A program made the translations under genes and the position numbers. A model generated the notes under the pieces. The model did no database searches. It saw nothing but the letters and a program-made list of their open reading frames with translations, and was not told the DNA's origin. 57,504 bases of DNA, taken from Gammaproteobacteria bacterium. Its GTDB lineage: Bacteria > Pseudomonadota > Gammaproteobacteria > Magnimaribacterales > Magnimaribacteraceae. Below, piece after piece: positions 42,064-51,405 of this stretch (positions within the stretch are counted from its first letter, which is position 1; the number at the start of each line of letters is the position of its first letter). The DNA lies in the NCBI GenBank assembly GCA_012965075.1, contig DTSY01000153.1:3728-61231 (forward strand), read 5' to 3'.

Positions 42064-43227
42064 ATGCATAGGATTACAAAACTTTTTACAATTTTTTTAT
42101 TACTAGTAACTTTAAGCAGTTGTTCCTCTCTCAGTTGGTTGAAGTTTTGGGGAGATGATGAGGATGAGATTGAATTACCTGCCATCTTAGACGAAATTAC
42201 AAAGAAAGTGATCATAAATAGCCTTTGGGAAGTGAAAGTGGGGAAGGAGAAACCGGTAGGAAGAATTTTACCTTCTATCAGTGGAGACAAAGTTTTTTAC
42301 ATAAATCCAGAAGGAGAACTATTTGCTTTCGAGAAAAGTACTGGAAGAAAGCTATGGGAAAGGGAAACAAATGATCAAGCTTCAGGAGGCATAGAGTCTG
42401 CTTTTAGAAAGATTATTTACGCTACTTTGGATGGTGAGGTGGTAATTTTGAACCAAGAAAATGGTCAAGAGATATGGAGGGCTCAAACAACAAGTGAAAT
42501 ACTCTCTTCCCCAGTTACAAATGGAAGCGTTGTCGTTGCTCAAGGGGCTGATGGCAGTGTGGCGGCATTTGATTTAGATACAGGTGAACAGAACTGGATA
42601 CACCAAGTTTCTGTGCCCAACTTAAGCCTTCGGGGTACTTCTACTCCTATCTTAAGACAGGGTTTTATTTTTACTGGATTTGCAAACGGTACAGTGGCAA
42701 TGATTTATCCAGAATCTGGATCTGTAAGGTTGGAGCTTCCTATTACTATAAATGAAGCTGCTTCAGAGTTAGAAAGAATTGTAGATATAGACGGGAAGGT
42801 AGTGGTAGCAAATAATCTATTTGTTGCAGCTTCTTACCAGGGCCATATAACTGCAATAGATTTGCAGCAAGGTAAGCCAATCTGGCAAGAAAAGATCTCT
42901 ACCACCAAAGATTTAGTAGAGGCTAGATCTAGAGTAGTAGCCATAGACGATAAGGACATTGTGAAAGCTTTTGGTTTATCTTCTGGAGTAATTTTATGGC
43001 AACAAGAGGGTTTAAAATTGAGAGGCCTAACTTCACCAGTAAATATTAGAGGTAATATTGCTGTAGGAGATTTTGAAGGCTACATTCATATTTTAAATGC
43101 TGGTGATGGTTCATTTTTAGGCAGATCCCAGATATCCAAGAATCCAATTTTAGAAATTGTTTCCGAAGGAGATAAGTTGGCTGTAACCGATGAAAAGGGA
43201 AGGCTATTTTTCTTATCTCTAAAATAA
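42064..43227 (+). CDS. bamB: Outer membrane assembly lipoprotein BamB
   Basis: 387 residues. Lipobox LSSC with Cys20, then an eight-bladed PQQ-type beta-propeller with repeated motifs such as GRKLWERETN, GQEIWRAQTT, GEQNWIHQV and GKPIWQEKIS. Part of the BAM complex together with BamC above. One-base gap from yfgM, and 42 bases before der. Confidence 0.96.
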   Translation: MHRITKLFTIFLLLVTLSSCSSLSWLKFWGDDEDEIELPAILDEITKKVIINSLWEVKVGKEKPVGRILPSISGDKVFYINPEGELFAFEKSTGRKLWERETNDQASGGIESAFRKIIYATLDGEVVILNQENGQEIWRAQTTSEILSSPVTNGSVVVAQGADGSVAAFDLDTGEQNWIHQVSVPNLSLRGTSTPILRQGFIFTGFANGTVAMIYPESGSVRLELPITINEAASELERIVDIDGKVVVANNLFVAASYQGHITAIDLQQGKPIWQEKISTTKDLVEARSRVVAIDDKDIVKAFGLSSGVILWQQEGLKLRGLTSPVNIRGNIAVGDFEGYIHILNAGDGSFLGRSQISKNPILEIVSEGDKLAVTDEKGRLFFLSLK

Positions 43228-43269
43228 ATCTTTATAATTACAAATTTTTAGGGGAGAGCAGGTCTGGTC

Positions 43270-44640
43270 ATGTCTTGTATAGTAGCTATTGTTGGAAGGC
43301 CTAATGTAGGTAAATCCAGTTTATTTAATATATTAACTGGGTCTAGAGCTGCACTAGTAGCTAATTTTTCAGGATTAACTCGAGATAGGCAATACGGAAG
43401 AGATCTCAAATCGTCGGCCATACTAATTGACACAGGGGGCATAGGAAAGGATTCTTCTGATCTTAGTAAAGATGTAATCAAACAAACAAATCTAGCAATT
43501 GAAGAGGCTGATATTCTCTTTTTTATGGTTGATGGAAAGGATGGATTAATGCCTTTAGATGAGGAGATAGCTAAGAAGTTAAGGAAAAGGAATAAGCCAG
43601 TTAGGTTAATAGTAAATAAAATAGACAACGCAAAAGATCTAGAAGGGAGTTTTGAATTTGATCAGTTAGGATTCAAAGATAAAGCTGTAGTTTCTACAGC
43701 TCATAACTTGGGCTTAGATGCCCTAAAAAAAGCTTTACTAGAAATATCTCCGGTAGCTGAACCCATCCAAGAAAAAAGAAATGACCTGAGGATTTCTATA
43801 TTAGGTCGACCTAATGTTGGAAAATCAACTTTAATAAACAAATTATCTGGGTTTGAAAGAGTGTTAGTGTCCTCAGAATCTGGCACTACCAGGGATTCAA
43901 TTGAAGTACCCGTTAAAGAAAGAGAAATAACCCTCATAGATACAGCTGGAGTTAGAAAAAAGAGTGTGTCTAAGGGTAAGGTTGAACAATTTTCAATTTC
44001 TCAATCAATTGAAGCAATTAAGAAGTCCAATGTAGTCATTCATATCTTGGATGCTGTAGAACCTTTAGTTGACCAGGATATGCATCTACTAGGTCTAGCA
44101 CTTTCAATAGGAAAGCCTGTCCTCATTGTTGCCAATAAAATTGATTTATTAAATAAAGAAGAATTAGCTAACTTAACTGATCATATTTTTAGAAGGTTGA
44201 GCTTTGCGAAATTTGTTGGGGTTAGTTTAATTTCAGCAAAAGAAGGTAAGGGTCTAAAGAAATTATTGAATTTAGCCGAAGAAGCTTACTTGGCAACCAG
44301 CAAAGATTTTAGTACTTCTGTTCTTAATAAAATTTTAAATGAAGCTATAAAAAAACAACCTCCTCCATTGATTGGGAGGTTCAGGCCTAAGATGAGGTAT
44401 ATCCATCAGGGTGGAAAGAATCCCCCTTTATTTATTATTCATGGTAAAAACTTGAAAAAACTATCTTCATCTTATAAAAAATACATGGAAAATTATTTTA
44501 GAGAACACTTAAAACTAAGATCTACTCCTTTAATCATCGATTTTCTTGAAAGTGAAAATCCTTATAAAGATAAACCTAACGTATTAAGCGGTAGACAAAA
44601 AAAGAAAAGAAAAAGAATAATTAAAAGAAGTAAAAAATAA
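43270..44640 (+). CDS. der: Ribosome biogenesis GTPase Der (EngA)
   Basis: 456 residues with two tandem GTPase domains, each with its P-loop (GRPNVGKSSLFN near residue 10 and GRPNVGKSTLINKL near 182), DTGG and DTAG switch II motifs, NKID motifs and a C-terminal KH-like domain (PPLIGRFRPKMRYIHQGG). The basic tail (KKKRKRIIKRSKK) is pronounced. It is essential for 50S maturation. Its stop base is shared with the start of the next gene. Confidence 0.98.
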   Translation: MSCIVAIVGRPNVGKSSLFNILTGSRAALVANFSGLTRDRQYGRDLKSSAILIDTGGIGKDSSDLSKDVIKQTNLAIEEADILFFMVDGKDGLMPLDEEIAKKLRKRNKPVRLIVNKIDNAKDLEGSFEFDQLGFKDKAVVSTAHNLGLDALKKALLEISPVAEPIQEKRNDLRISILGRPNVGKSTLINKLSGFERVLVSSESGTTRDSIEVPVKEREITLIDTAGVRKKSVSKGKVEQFSISQSIEAIKKSNVVIHILDAVEPLVDQDMHLLGLALSIGKPVLIVANKIDLLNKEELANLTDHIFRRLSFAKFVGVSLISAKEGKGLKKLLNLAEEAYLATSKDFSTSVLNKILNEAIKKQPPPLIGRFRPKMRYIHQGGKNPPLFIIHGKNLKKLSSSYKKYMENYFREHLKLRSTPLIIDFLESENPYKDKPNVLSGRQKKKRKRIIKRSKK

Positions 44641-46781
44641 TGAGAAGCAATAACAATAAACTTATCTTTTTTCTGTTAGTCTGTTTTCTTTTTATTGGCT
44701 CTAATGAATTACAAGTAAGAGATTTGAAAGAATTGAATCCTCCTAACCCAAAAAAAGAAGCAGTAAAATTTGAGTCGCATGGCGTAATAAGAGTTGATGA
44801 TTATTACTGGATGAGGGATGACACAAGAAAAAAACCCGAAGTAATAGATCATCTAAAATCAGAGAATAAATTTCTTGAACAATGGTTTGAGACAGGTCTA
44901 GATCAGCGAGATCAGCTTTTCGAAGAAATAACTTCAAGGATACCTAAAAAAGAAGACTCCGTTCCTATCCCCTTGGGATCCTACGAATATTTCAGAAGGT
45001 ATGAGCCTGAGAATGAGCACGCCATCTATATTCGCAGGAAGCTTAACTCAAAGAAGGAAGAGATAATCTTAGACGTCAATAAATTGGCAGGAAAATCTGA
45101 ATTCTATAATTTGTCGAATTGGAGCATCTCCCCTTCAGAAGATTTAATGGCTTTAGCCGAAGATATCACAGGAAGAAGAAAGTATGAGGTTAGGATAAAA
45201 AACCTGAACTCTGGTAAATTTTTCAATGATAGTATCAAGAATACTTCTGGGGATATGGCCTGGTCTCTTGATGGTCAATATTTGTTTTATGTTTTGAGGG
45301 CACCAAAGACTCTTCTCCCCTTTAAAGTCTATAGACATAAACTTGGAGAGAGGCAATCCGAAGACCATTTGGTTTACCAAGAAAAAGATACCACTTTCAA
45401 CGTAACGCTTGGGAATTCTCGTTCCATGAAATACATTGAAATAAATGTTTCAAGTACCACCAGTTCCGAAACACTTTTAATTGATTCAAATTTTCCAGAA
45501 AGTTCACCAATAAAAATTTTGGCTCGAGAAGAAGACCATCTTTATTCCATCGAGGATGATTCTGAAAGGTTACTTATACTGACTAATTGGAAAGCTAAAA
45601 ACTTTAGACTTATGGAAACGAATCTAAAGAACTCTTCAACCAAGAAAAATTGGAAAGAATTAGTACCCCATAGAGAGGATGTCTTGTTGCAGTCTTTTCT
45701 GGCTTATCCTTTAAACATAGTCTTATTGGAGAGAGAGCAGGGATTGAGACAAATTAGAATTATGGACAGGAAGGGACAGTTCATAAGGAAGATCAAATTT
45801 AATGATCCTGCTTATTCAACTTACTTCGCATCAAATCCTGAGTATGAAAGTAAGAAAATGTATTTTGGTTATACAAGCATGCGAACTCCAGATAGTATTT
45901 ATTCTTATAACCTAGCGACAGGCAGAAGAAAGCTATTAAAACAATTAGAAGTCTTGGGGACGTTTTCTCCTAGTACTTACAAAGTCGAAAGGAAAAATAT
46001 TAAGGTTAGAGATGGAACTCTGGTACCTGTTTCTTTGGTTTATAGAAGAGATAAATTTAAAAAAGGTAAAAATCCTCTTTTCGTTTACGGCTATGGCTCT
46101 TATGGATATTCAGTTGATCCAGGATTTAATTCCAACAGGTTATCTCTTTTAGACAGAGGATTTGTTTTTACCATTGCTCATGTTCGAGGAGGGCAGGAAC
46201 TCGGAAGGCAATGGTATGAAGATGGAAAGATGTTTAATAAATTAAATACTTTCTATGATTTTATTGATGTAACCAAAGGACTTATAAAACAAGGCTATGC
46301 GGATACTGAACGAGTCTATGCTGCAGGAGGGAGTGCAGGAGGTCTCTTAATTGGTGCTGTTCTTAATATGGAGCCTGAACTTTATAATGGAGTAATTGCA
46401 AATGTGCCTTTCGTAGATGTAATAACAACTATGTCTGATCCTTCAATTCCACTAACCACAGGAGAATATGATGAGTGGGGGAACCCCGAGAACAAGGATG
46501 AGTTTGAATACATTATGCAATATTCCCCTTATGACAATATCGACCATCTTCAGTACCCAAGCATTCTAGTCACAGCAGGGTTATGGGACTCTCAGGTGCA
46601 ATATTACGAACCTGCAAAATACGTTGCAAAATTAAGAGAATTTAATCAGTCAACTCATCCAATCTTAATGAAAGTAAATCTTTCTGCGGGCCATAGTGGT
46701 CTCAGTGGTAGATTTGCAAGCCTAGCAGAAGTGGCTATGGAATACGCTTTTTTGTTACGCATTGATAAAGAAAAAAGGTAG
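44640..46781 (+). CDS. ptrB: Oligopeptidase B-like S9A serine peptidase
   Basis: 713 residues. A short hydrophobic N-terminal segment (FFLLVCFLFIGSNE) looks like a signal peptide, so it may be exported, unlike E. coli PtrB. The N-terminal region with HGVIRVDDYYWMRDD and a beta-propeller precede an alpha/beta-hydrolase domain: Ser565 in GGSAGG, Asp650 in GLWDSQVQYYEPAKYVAKLR, His685 in SAGHSG. It should cleave short peptides after basic residues. It lies in the der transcription unit, sharing the last A of the der stop codon. Confidence 0.93.
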   Translation: MRSNNNKLIFFLLVCFLFIGSNELQVRDLKELNPPNPKKEAVKFESHGVIRVDDYYWMRDDTRKKPEVIDHLKSENKFLEQWFETGLDQRDQLFEEITSRIPKKEDSVPIPLGSYEYFRRYEPENEHAIYIRRKLNSKKEEIILDVNKLAGKSEFYNLSNWSISPSEDLMALAEDITGRRKYEVRIKNLNSGKFFNDSIKNTSGDMAWSLDGQYLFYVLRAPKTLLPFKVYRHKLGERQSEDHLVYQEKDTTFNVTLGNSRSMKYIEINVSSTTSSETLLIDSNFPESSPIKILAREEDHLYSIEDDSERLLILTNWKAKNFRLMETNLKNSSTKKNWKELVPHREDVLLQSFLAYPLNIVLLEREQGLRQIRIMDRKGQFIRKIKFNDPAYSTYFASNPEYESKKMYFGYTSMRTPDSIYSYNLATGRRKLLKQLEVLGTFSPSTYKVERKNIKVRDGTLVPVSLVYRRDKFKKGKNPLFVYGYGSYGYSVDPGFNSNRLSLLDRGFVFTIAHVRGGQELGRQWYEDGKMFNKLNTFYDFIDVTKGLIKQGYADTERVYAAGGSAGGLLIGAVLNMEPELYNGVIANVPFVDVITTMSDPSIPLTTGEYDEWGNPENKDEFEYIMQYSPYDNIDHLQYPSILVTAGLWDSQVQYYEPAKYVAKLREFNQSTHPILMKVNLSAGHSGLSGRFASLAEVAMEYAFLLRIDKEKR

Positions 46782-46838
46782 AAGCTTATTAGTTCAGAAA
46801 AAAGAAACAAGAGAGTAATAGCTCTGTTAATTCCTACT

Positions 46839-48038
46839 GTGATTTTTGTAAGCATGGGTCAATCAGTCTATTGGCAAACCATGCCTTTAATAGGGAGAGA
46901 ATTGGGTTTTAGTGTTAAATTGATTACTTCTTTAGTTTCTTTCTCAGCTTTAATGTTTCTTATTTTCACTCCTTATTGGGGCAGGTTGAGTGATAAAAAA
47001 GGAAGAAAATTTGTACTTTTAATTGGATTGGTCGGATACATAGCTTCAACCCTTCTTTTTTGTTGGATAGCTTATTTAGGACTGATAGGTTATTTCACCT
47101 TTACTGCTCTTATTTTCTTTTTGCTTGTGGCGCGTGTGATTAATTCTGCACTGGGTGCTGGTATGAGACCAGCAACAGGGGCTACAGTTGCTGATGTTAC
47201 GACAGAAGAAAATAGATCAGCTGGTATGGGGCAATTTGGGGCGGCCAATAATGTAGGGACTATTCTCGGACCAGTCTTAGTTTCGTTCATTGCTTTTCTT
47301 ATAGCCAACACTGCCATTTTTCCAGCTTCGCTAGAGCCATATGGTCGTCTAATTCCTCTTTTGTTTATGTCATTTCTTATGATGATGGCATTAGTATTTG
47401 TTTATTTTTATTTACCAGAATCATTAGTAAAACAAGAAGCTAACAGCTCAGGGCAAGGTTTTAATTTTGATAAATCAAATCTGATGTTAATTTCAACTGG
47501 GGTTTTGATTTTTTCATCTTTTGCAATTATTCAATCCATTTCTGCTTTTTATCTACAGGATACTTTCTCTCTCTCGATTTTAGCAACGCAACAAAGTCTA
47601 GGTATAGCCTTAGGGTTTATGGCTCTTACCTCAATAGTTGCGCAGCTAACAATTGTTCAAAAAATAAAAATTCCCCCTATTAAGCTAGTTCAATGGTCAA
47701 CTCCTTTCTTTATATTAGGCACATTGGTGGCCGTGTATGCTGATAATTTCAATATTTACGTCCTCGGCATGTCAATAATAGGCCTTGGCATGGGTTTAGG
47801 TACACCAGGGTACACAGCAGCGGCTTCTCTAAATGCTGATTCAGAGAGCCAGGGAGCAGCTGTAGGTTTAGCTATGGTTGCTCCTGGATTGGGGTTTTCT
47901 ATAGGCCCCCTTTTAGGGGGTTTTCTATACGAATCTTCTCCATCACTTCCTTTCCTAGCCATTCTTCCTATCTTTGTTCTAGTCTTCTTAATTGCTTCAT
48001 ACATTAATAAAAGTCTGGCGGCAGGCAAAACTTTATAG
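46839..48038 (+). CDS. MFS transporter, DHA1-type drug/efflux family
   Basis: 399 residues from GTG 46839, about eleven to twelve helices. Motif A (GRLSDKKGRKFVLLIG) follows helix 2, and helix 4 shows RVINSALGAGMRPATGATVADVT. The GTG start truncates the first helix: the frame stays open upstream (RVIALLIPTVIFVSMGQ), and the likeliest true start is an ATT codon at 46788 just after AAGG, seven bases past the peptidase stop. Substrate not determinable. Confidence 0.85.
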   Translation: MIFVSMGQSVYWQTMPLIGRELGFSVKLITSLVSFSALMFLIFTPYWGRLSDKKGRKFVLLIGLVGYIASTLLFCWIAYLGLIGYFTFTALIFFLLVARVINSALGAGMRPATGATVADVTTEENRSAGMGQFGAANNVGTILGPVLVSFIAFLIANTAIFPASLEPYGRLIPLLFMSFLMMMALVFVYFYLPESLVKQEANSSGQGFNFDKSNLMLISTGVLIFSSFAIIQSISAFYLQDTFSLSILATQQSLGIALGFMALTSIVAQLTIVQKIKIPPIKLVQWSTPFFILGTLVAVYADNFNIYVLGMSIIGLGMGLGTPGYTAAASLNADSESQGAAVGLAMVAPGLGFSIGPLLGGFLYESSPSLPFLAILPIFVLVFLIASYINKSLAAGKTL

Positions 48039-48058
48039 CATTCGCTTTATTGCCAAAT

Positions 48059-48064
48059 TATAAT
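48059..48064 (+). promoter_or_regulatory. Candidate -10 of the sdh operon
   Basis: TATAAT in the 63-base gap before sdhC. No matching -35 is visible 16-18 bases upstream. Confidence 0.35.
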
Positions 48065-48101
48065 TACGCTGTTCCCAGCCCATGACAGCTTAGAAAGCCT
48101 T

Positions 48102-48491
48102 ATGAAAGAAAAAGACAACCGTCCAGTTTATTTAAACCCCTTGGCAACAGATCTCCCAATCATTGGGGTATCTTCAATACTTCATAGGATATCGGGATTT
48201 TCTTTATTTTCTATTTTTCTTGTTTCGGTATGGATGCTAGACAGGTCATTATCTTCTGAACAAGAGTTTATAACTCTAGTGAAAGATTTGAATAATCTAT
48301 TTGTTTTGAAATTAATATTTTACTTATTTTTAGTTGGCCTTCTTTACCATTCTCTATTAGGGATAAAGAAACTAATGTCCGATGCCTTTGGAATAGGAGA
48401 AGAGCTTAAGTCAGGTACTTTGATTTCTTGGAGCTTCAATTTAATTTTTCTGTTTATAGCAGTTTTCTTATTTAGTAAATTATTTATTTAA
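48102..48491 (+). CDS. sdhC: Succinate dehydrogenase cytochrome b556 subunit SdhC
   Basis: 129 residues, three membrane helices. RPVYLNPLATDLPIIGVSSILHRISGFSLF contains the quinone-site Ser/Arg of the family (HRISG), and the second helix has the haem-region HSLLGIKKLMSD. With SdhD it anchors the catalytic subunits and passes electrons to quinone. Confidence 0.96.
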   Translation: MKEKDNRPVYLNPLATDLPIIGVSSILHRISGFSLFSIFLVSVWMLDRSLSSEQEFITLVKDLNNLFVLKLIFYLFLVGLLYHSLLGIKKLMSDAFGIGEELKSGTLISWSFNLIFLFIAVFLFSKLFI

Positions 48492-48492
48492 C

Positions 48493-48843
48493 ATGAAGGG
48501 AATATTTGGGTCCGGGACCAATGACTTTTTGGCAGTAAGAATAAGTTCACTAATTCTATTGTCTTATTTCCTATATTTAACTTTTTTTGTCATTAGTAAT
48601 GCACCAATAAATTTTGATCTGTGGAATGGTTTATTCGAGAATGTAGTTATGAAGATATTTACTACTTTATTTCTTTTGTCTTTCGGTATTCATACCTGGA
48701 TAGGCACTTGGGCTATTGGAAGTGATTATTTAACTTTGGCTAGGTTGGGGGGCATGGGGCTTAACATCAACAAGTTTTATAGAATGGTTTGTGCTCTGAT
48801 AATAAGTTGCGTAACTGTTTGGTCATTATTGATTATTTGGTAA
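48493..48843 (+). CDS. sdhD: Succinate dehydrogenase membrane anchor SdhD
   Basis: 116 residues, three membrane helices, with haem ligand His in LSFGIHTWIGTWAIGSDYL. Starts one base after sdhC and ends six bases before sdhA. The sequence is otherwise divergent, as is usual for SdhD. Confidence 0.95.
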   Translation: MKGIFGSGTNDFLAVRISSLILLSYFLYLTFFVISNAPINFDLWNGLFENVVMKIFTTLFLLSFGIHTWIGTWAIGSDYLTLARLGGMGLNINKFYRMVCALIISCVTVWSLLIIW

Positions 48844-48849
48844 AGGATT

Positions 48850-50643
48850 ATGAAAGTTGATGAAATTATAAAAGCTCAAGACCTTCCCATTAGGGACTTT
48901 GATGCAATAATTATCGGAGGAGGAGGGTCTGGGATGAGAGCTTCTCTTCAATTAGCAGAATCAGGTTTAAATACTGCTGTTATTTCTAAAGTATTCCCTA
49001 CAAGATCACACACCGTTTCCGCACAAGGAGGTATTACTTGTGCTATTCAAAGCGATGACCCTGAAGATGATTGGCGTTGGCATATGTTCGATACTGTAAA
49101 GGGATCTGATTATATTGGGGACCAAGATGCCATTGAGTATATGTGTAGTGAAGGCCCGAAAGCGGTTTTCGAACTTGAACATATGGGGATGCCTTTCTCT
49201 AGAACTGAAGAAGGAAGGATTTATCAAAGACCTTTTGGAGGGCAATCTAAAGATTATGGTAAAGGCGGACAAGCTTGCAGGACTGCTTGTGCAGCAGATA
49301 GGACGGGTCACAGTCTTTTGCATACCCTTTACCAAGCAAACCTGAAAGCAGGAACAAACTTTCTAAACGAGTGGTTTGCCATTGATTTGGTTCTCAATTC
49401 TTCCAAAGAAGTTACTGGAGTTATAGCTTTTGAAATTGAATCAGGCGAAATATTTTATATTAGATCTAAAGCTACAGTTTTAGCTACTGGGGGAGCCGGT
49501 AGAATTTACGCTTCTACCACTAATGCTCTTATTAATTCAGGAGATGGGATAGGAATGGCACTTAGAGCTGGATTACCAGTTCAAGATATTGAGATGTGGC
49601 AATTTCACCCTACGGGCATCTACGGACACGGAACCTTGGTAACAGAAGGTTGTCGAGGTGAAGGCGGTTATCTCATTAATAAAGACGGTGAAAGATTCAT
49701 GGAAAGATATGCCCCTAACACCAAAGATTTAGCCAGTAGAGACGTGGTTTCTAGAGCCATGGCACAAGAAATTCTTGAAGGTCGGGGCTGCGGTCCGCAT
49801 GAAGATCATATCAAGTTAAGACTTGATCATCTGGGAGCAGAGGTTGTTCATAAGAGATTACCTGGAATAACTGAATTATCTAAAACGTTTGCTCATGTTG
49901 ATCCTGCAGTTGAGCCAATTCCAGTTGTACCGACTTGTCACTATATGATGGGAGGAATTCCCACCAACATAAATGGTCAAGTTGTTACCTTGAAAGAGGG
50001 AAAGGATTCAGTAGTCAATGGCCTTTATGCCGCGGGAGAAGTGGCCTGTGTTTCAGTTCATGGAAGTAATAGGCTGGGCGGAAATTCTTTATTGGATCTA
50101 ATTGTGTTCGGCAGAGCTGCGGGAATTTATATTGAGGAATCTCTTAAACAAGGTTCAAGCTTAAGTCCCTCTTCTAAAGAAGACATAGATCAAGCTCTGA
50201 TTAGACTTAATAAGTTGAATGCTTCTAAAGAAGGTAAAGAAACAGCTGAATTAAAAAAGGATATGCAGGACAATATGCAAAGCAATTTTGGAGTTTTCCG
50301 AAGAGAAGATCTTATGGAAAAAGGGATCGAGGATTTAGGCAACTCAAGAGAAGCAGTAGAAAATATGTACTTGTCAGATAAATCAGTTTCATTCAACACA
50401 GCTAGAATAGAAGCACTTGAAATGCAGAATTTATTCGAAGTAGCAGAAGCTACAGCAATAACTGCTAATGAGAGAAAAGAAAGTAGAGGAGCTCATGCTA
50501 GAGATGATTACCCTGAAAGGGATGACGATAACTGGCTAAAACATTCAATTTATTTCTCTTCAACAAAATCTGTTTCCAAAAAAGATGTCAATTTTAGGCC
50601 CACAACTGTTCAGGCCTTCCAACCCACTGAGAGGTCATACTAA
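48850..50643 (+). CDS. sdhA: Succinate dehydrogenase flavoprotein subunit SdhA
   Basis: 597 residues. FAD domain begins DAIIIGGGGSGMRAS, covalent FAD His54 in RSHTVSAQGG, with the substrate/catalytic motifs FHPTGIYGHGTLVTEGCRGEGG, CHYMMGGIPTN and HGSNRLGGNSLLDLIVFGR. Oxidises succinate to fumarate (complex II). sdhB starts on its last stop base. Confidence 0.99.
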   Translation: MKVDEIIKAQDLPIRDFDAIIIGGGGSGMRASLQLAESGLNTAVISKVFPTRSHTVSAQGGITCAIQSDDPEDDWRWHMFDTVKGSDYIGDQDAIEYMCSEGPKAVFELEHMGMPFSRTEEGRIYQRPFGGQSKDYGKGGQACRTACAADRTGHSLLHTLYQANLKAGTNFLNEWFAIDLVLNSSKEVTGVIAFEIESGEIFYIRSKATVLATGGAGRIYASTTNALINSGDGIGMALRAGLPVQDIEMWQFHPTGIYGHGTLVTEGCRGEGGYLINKDGERFMERYAPNTKDLASRDVVSRAMAQEILEGRGCGPHEDHIKLRLDHLGAEVVHKRLPGITELSKTFAHVDPAVEPIPVVPTCHYMMGGIPTNINGQVVTLKEGKDSVVNGLYAAGEVACVSVHGSNRLGGNSLLDLIVFGRAAGIYIEESLKQGSSLSPSSKEDIDQALIRLNKLNASKEGKETAELKKDMQDNMQSNFGVFRREDLMEKGIEDLGNSREAVENMYLSDKSVSFNTARIEALEMQNLFEVAEATAITANERKESRGAHARDDYPERDDDNWLKHSIYFSSTKSVSKKDVNFRPTTVQAFQPTERSY

Positions 50644-51383
50644 TGAATACAACAATACCTTTAGAAGAAGTTAAAAATGTTACGTTGAGCATATATCGGT
50701 TTGATCCAGGCAAGGATAAAAAAGCTTATATGCAAGATATAGAGATAGAAGTTCCGGCGAATATGGATCTTATGGTTTTAGATGCCTTGCTTTTGGCTAA
50801 GAAGAAAGAAACTTCTCTTTCTTTTAGAAGGTCTTGTGGAGAAGGCGTGTGTGGTTCAGATGGAATGAATATAAATGGAAAGAATGGTCTAGCTTGTGTC
50901 ACTCCACTCTCAGAGGCTGTTAAAAGAAATAAATTAGTTTTGAAGCCTATGCCCGGGCTTCCTGTAATAAGGGACCTAATAGTTGACATGAAACAGTTTT
51001 TTGATCAGTTAGAGAAAGTAAAACCGTATTTAATAACCAAAGATGAGGCCCCGGAACAAGAAAGAAAGCAATCTCCAGAAGAAAGGGAAGAATTAGATGG
51101 TTTATACGAATGCATTCTATGTGGATGTTGTTCGACGGCCTGCCCCTCTTTCTGGTGGAATCCAGATAAATTTTTAGGTCCAGCAGCACTTCTGCAATCC
51201 TGGAGGTTTATAGCTGACTCAAGAGATCAAGCCACTGAGGAAAGGTTAGATGATTTAGATGATGCATTCAGTCTCTATAGATGTCATGGAATAATGAATT
51301 GTGTTTCAGTATGTCCGAAAGGACTGAATCCCACTGAAGCAATATCTAATATCAGGAAAAAGCTAATCAATAGAAAGAGCTAA
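50643..51383 (+). CDS. sdhB: Succinate dehydrogenase iron-sulfur subunit SdhB
   Basis: 246 residues. [2Fe-2S] ligands in RRSCGEGVCGSDGM and LACVTP; [4Fe-4S] in CILCGCCSTACPSFWW and [3Fe-4S] in CHGIMNCVSVCPKGLNP. The N-terminal FDPGKDKKAYMQDIEI extension is family-typical. Joins SdhA to the membrane anchors. sucA and sucB normally follow; lpd follows directly. Confidence 0.99.
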   Translation: MNTTIPLEEVKNVTLSIYRFDPGKDKKAYMQDIEIEVPANMDLMVLDALLLAKKKETSLSFRRSCGEGVCGSDGMNINGKNGLACVTPLSEAVKRNKLVLKPMPGLPVIRDLIVDMKQFFDQLEKVKPYLITKDEAPEQERKQSPEEREELDGLYECILCGCCSTACPSFWWNPDKFLGPAALLQSWRFIADSRDQATEERLDDLDDAFSLYRCHGIMNCVSVCPKGLNPTEAISNIRKKLINRKS

Positions 51384-51405
51384 AGGGGAAAAAGGGGGAA
51401 GTTTT

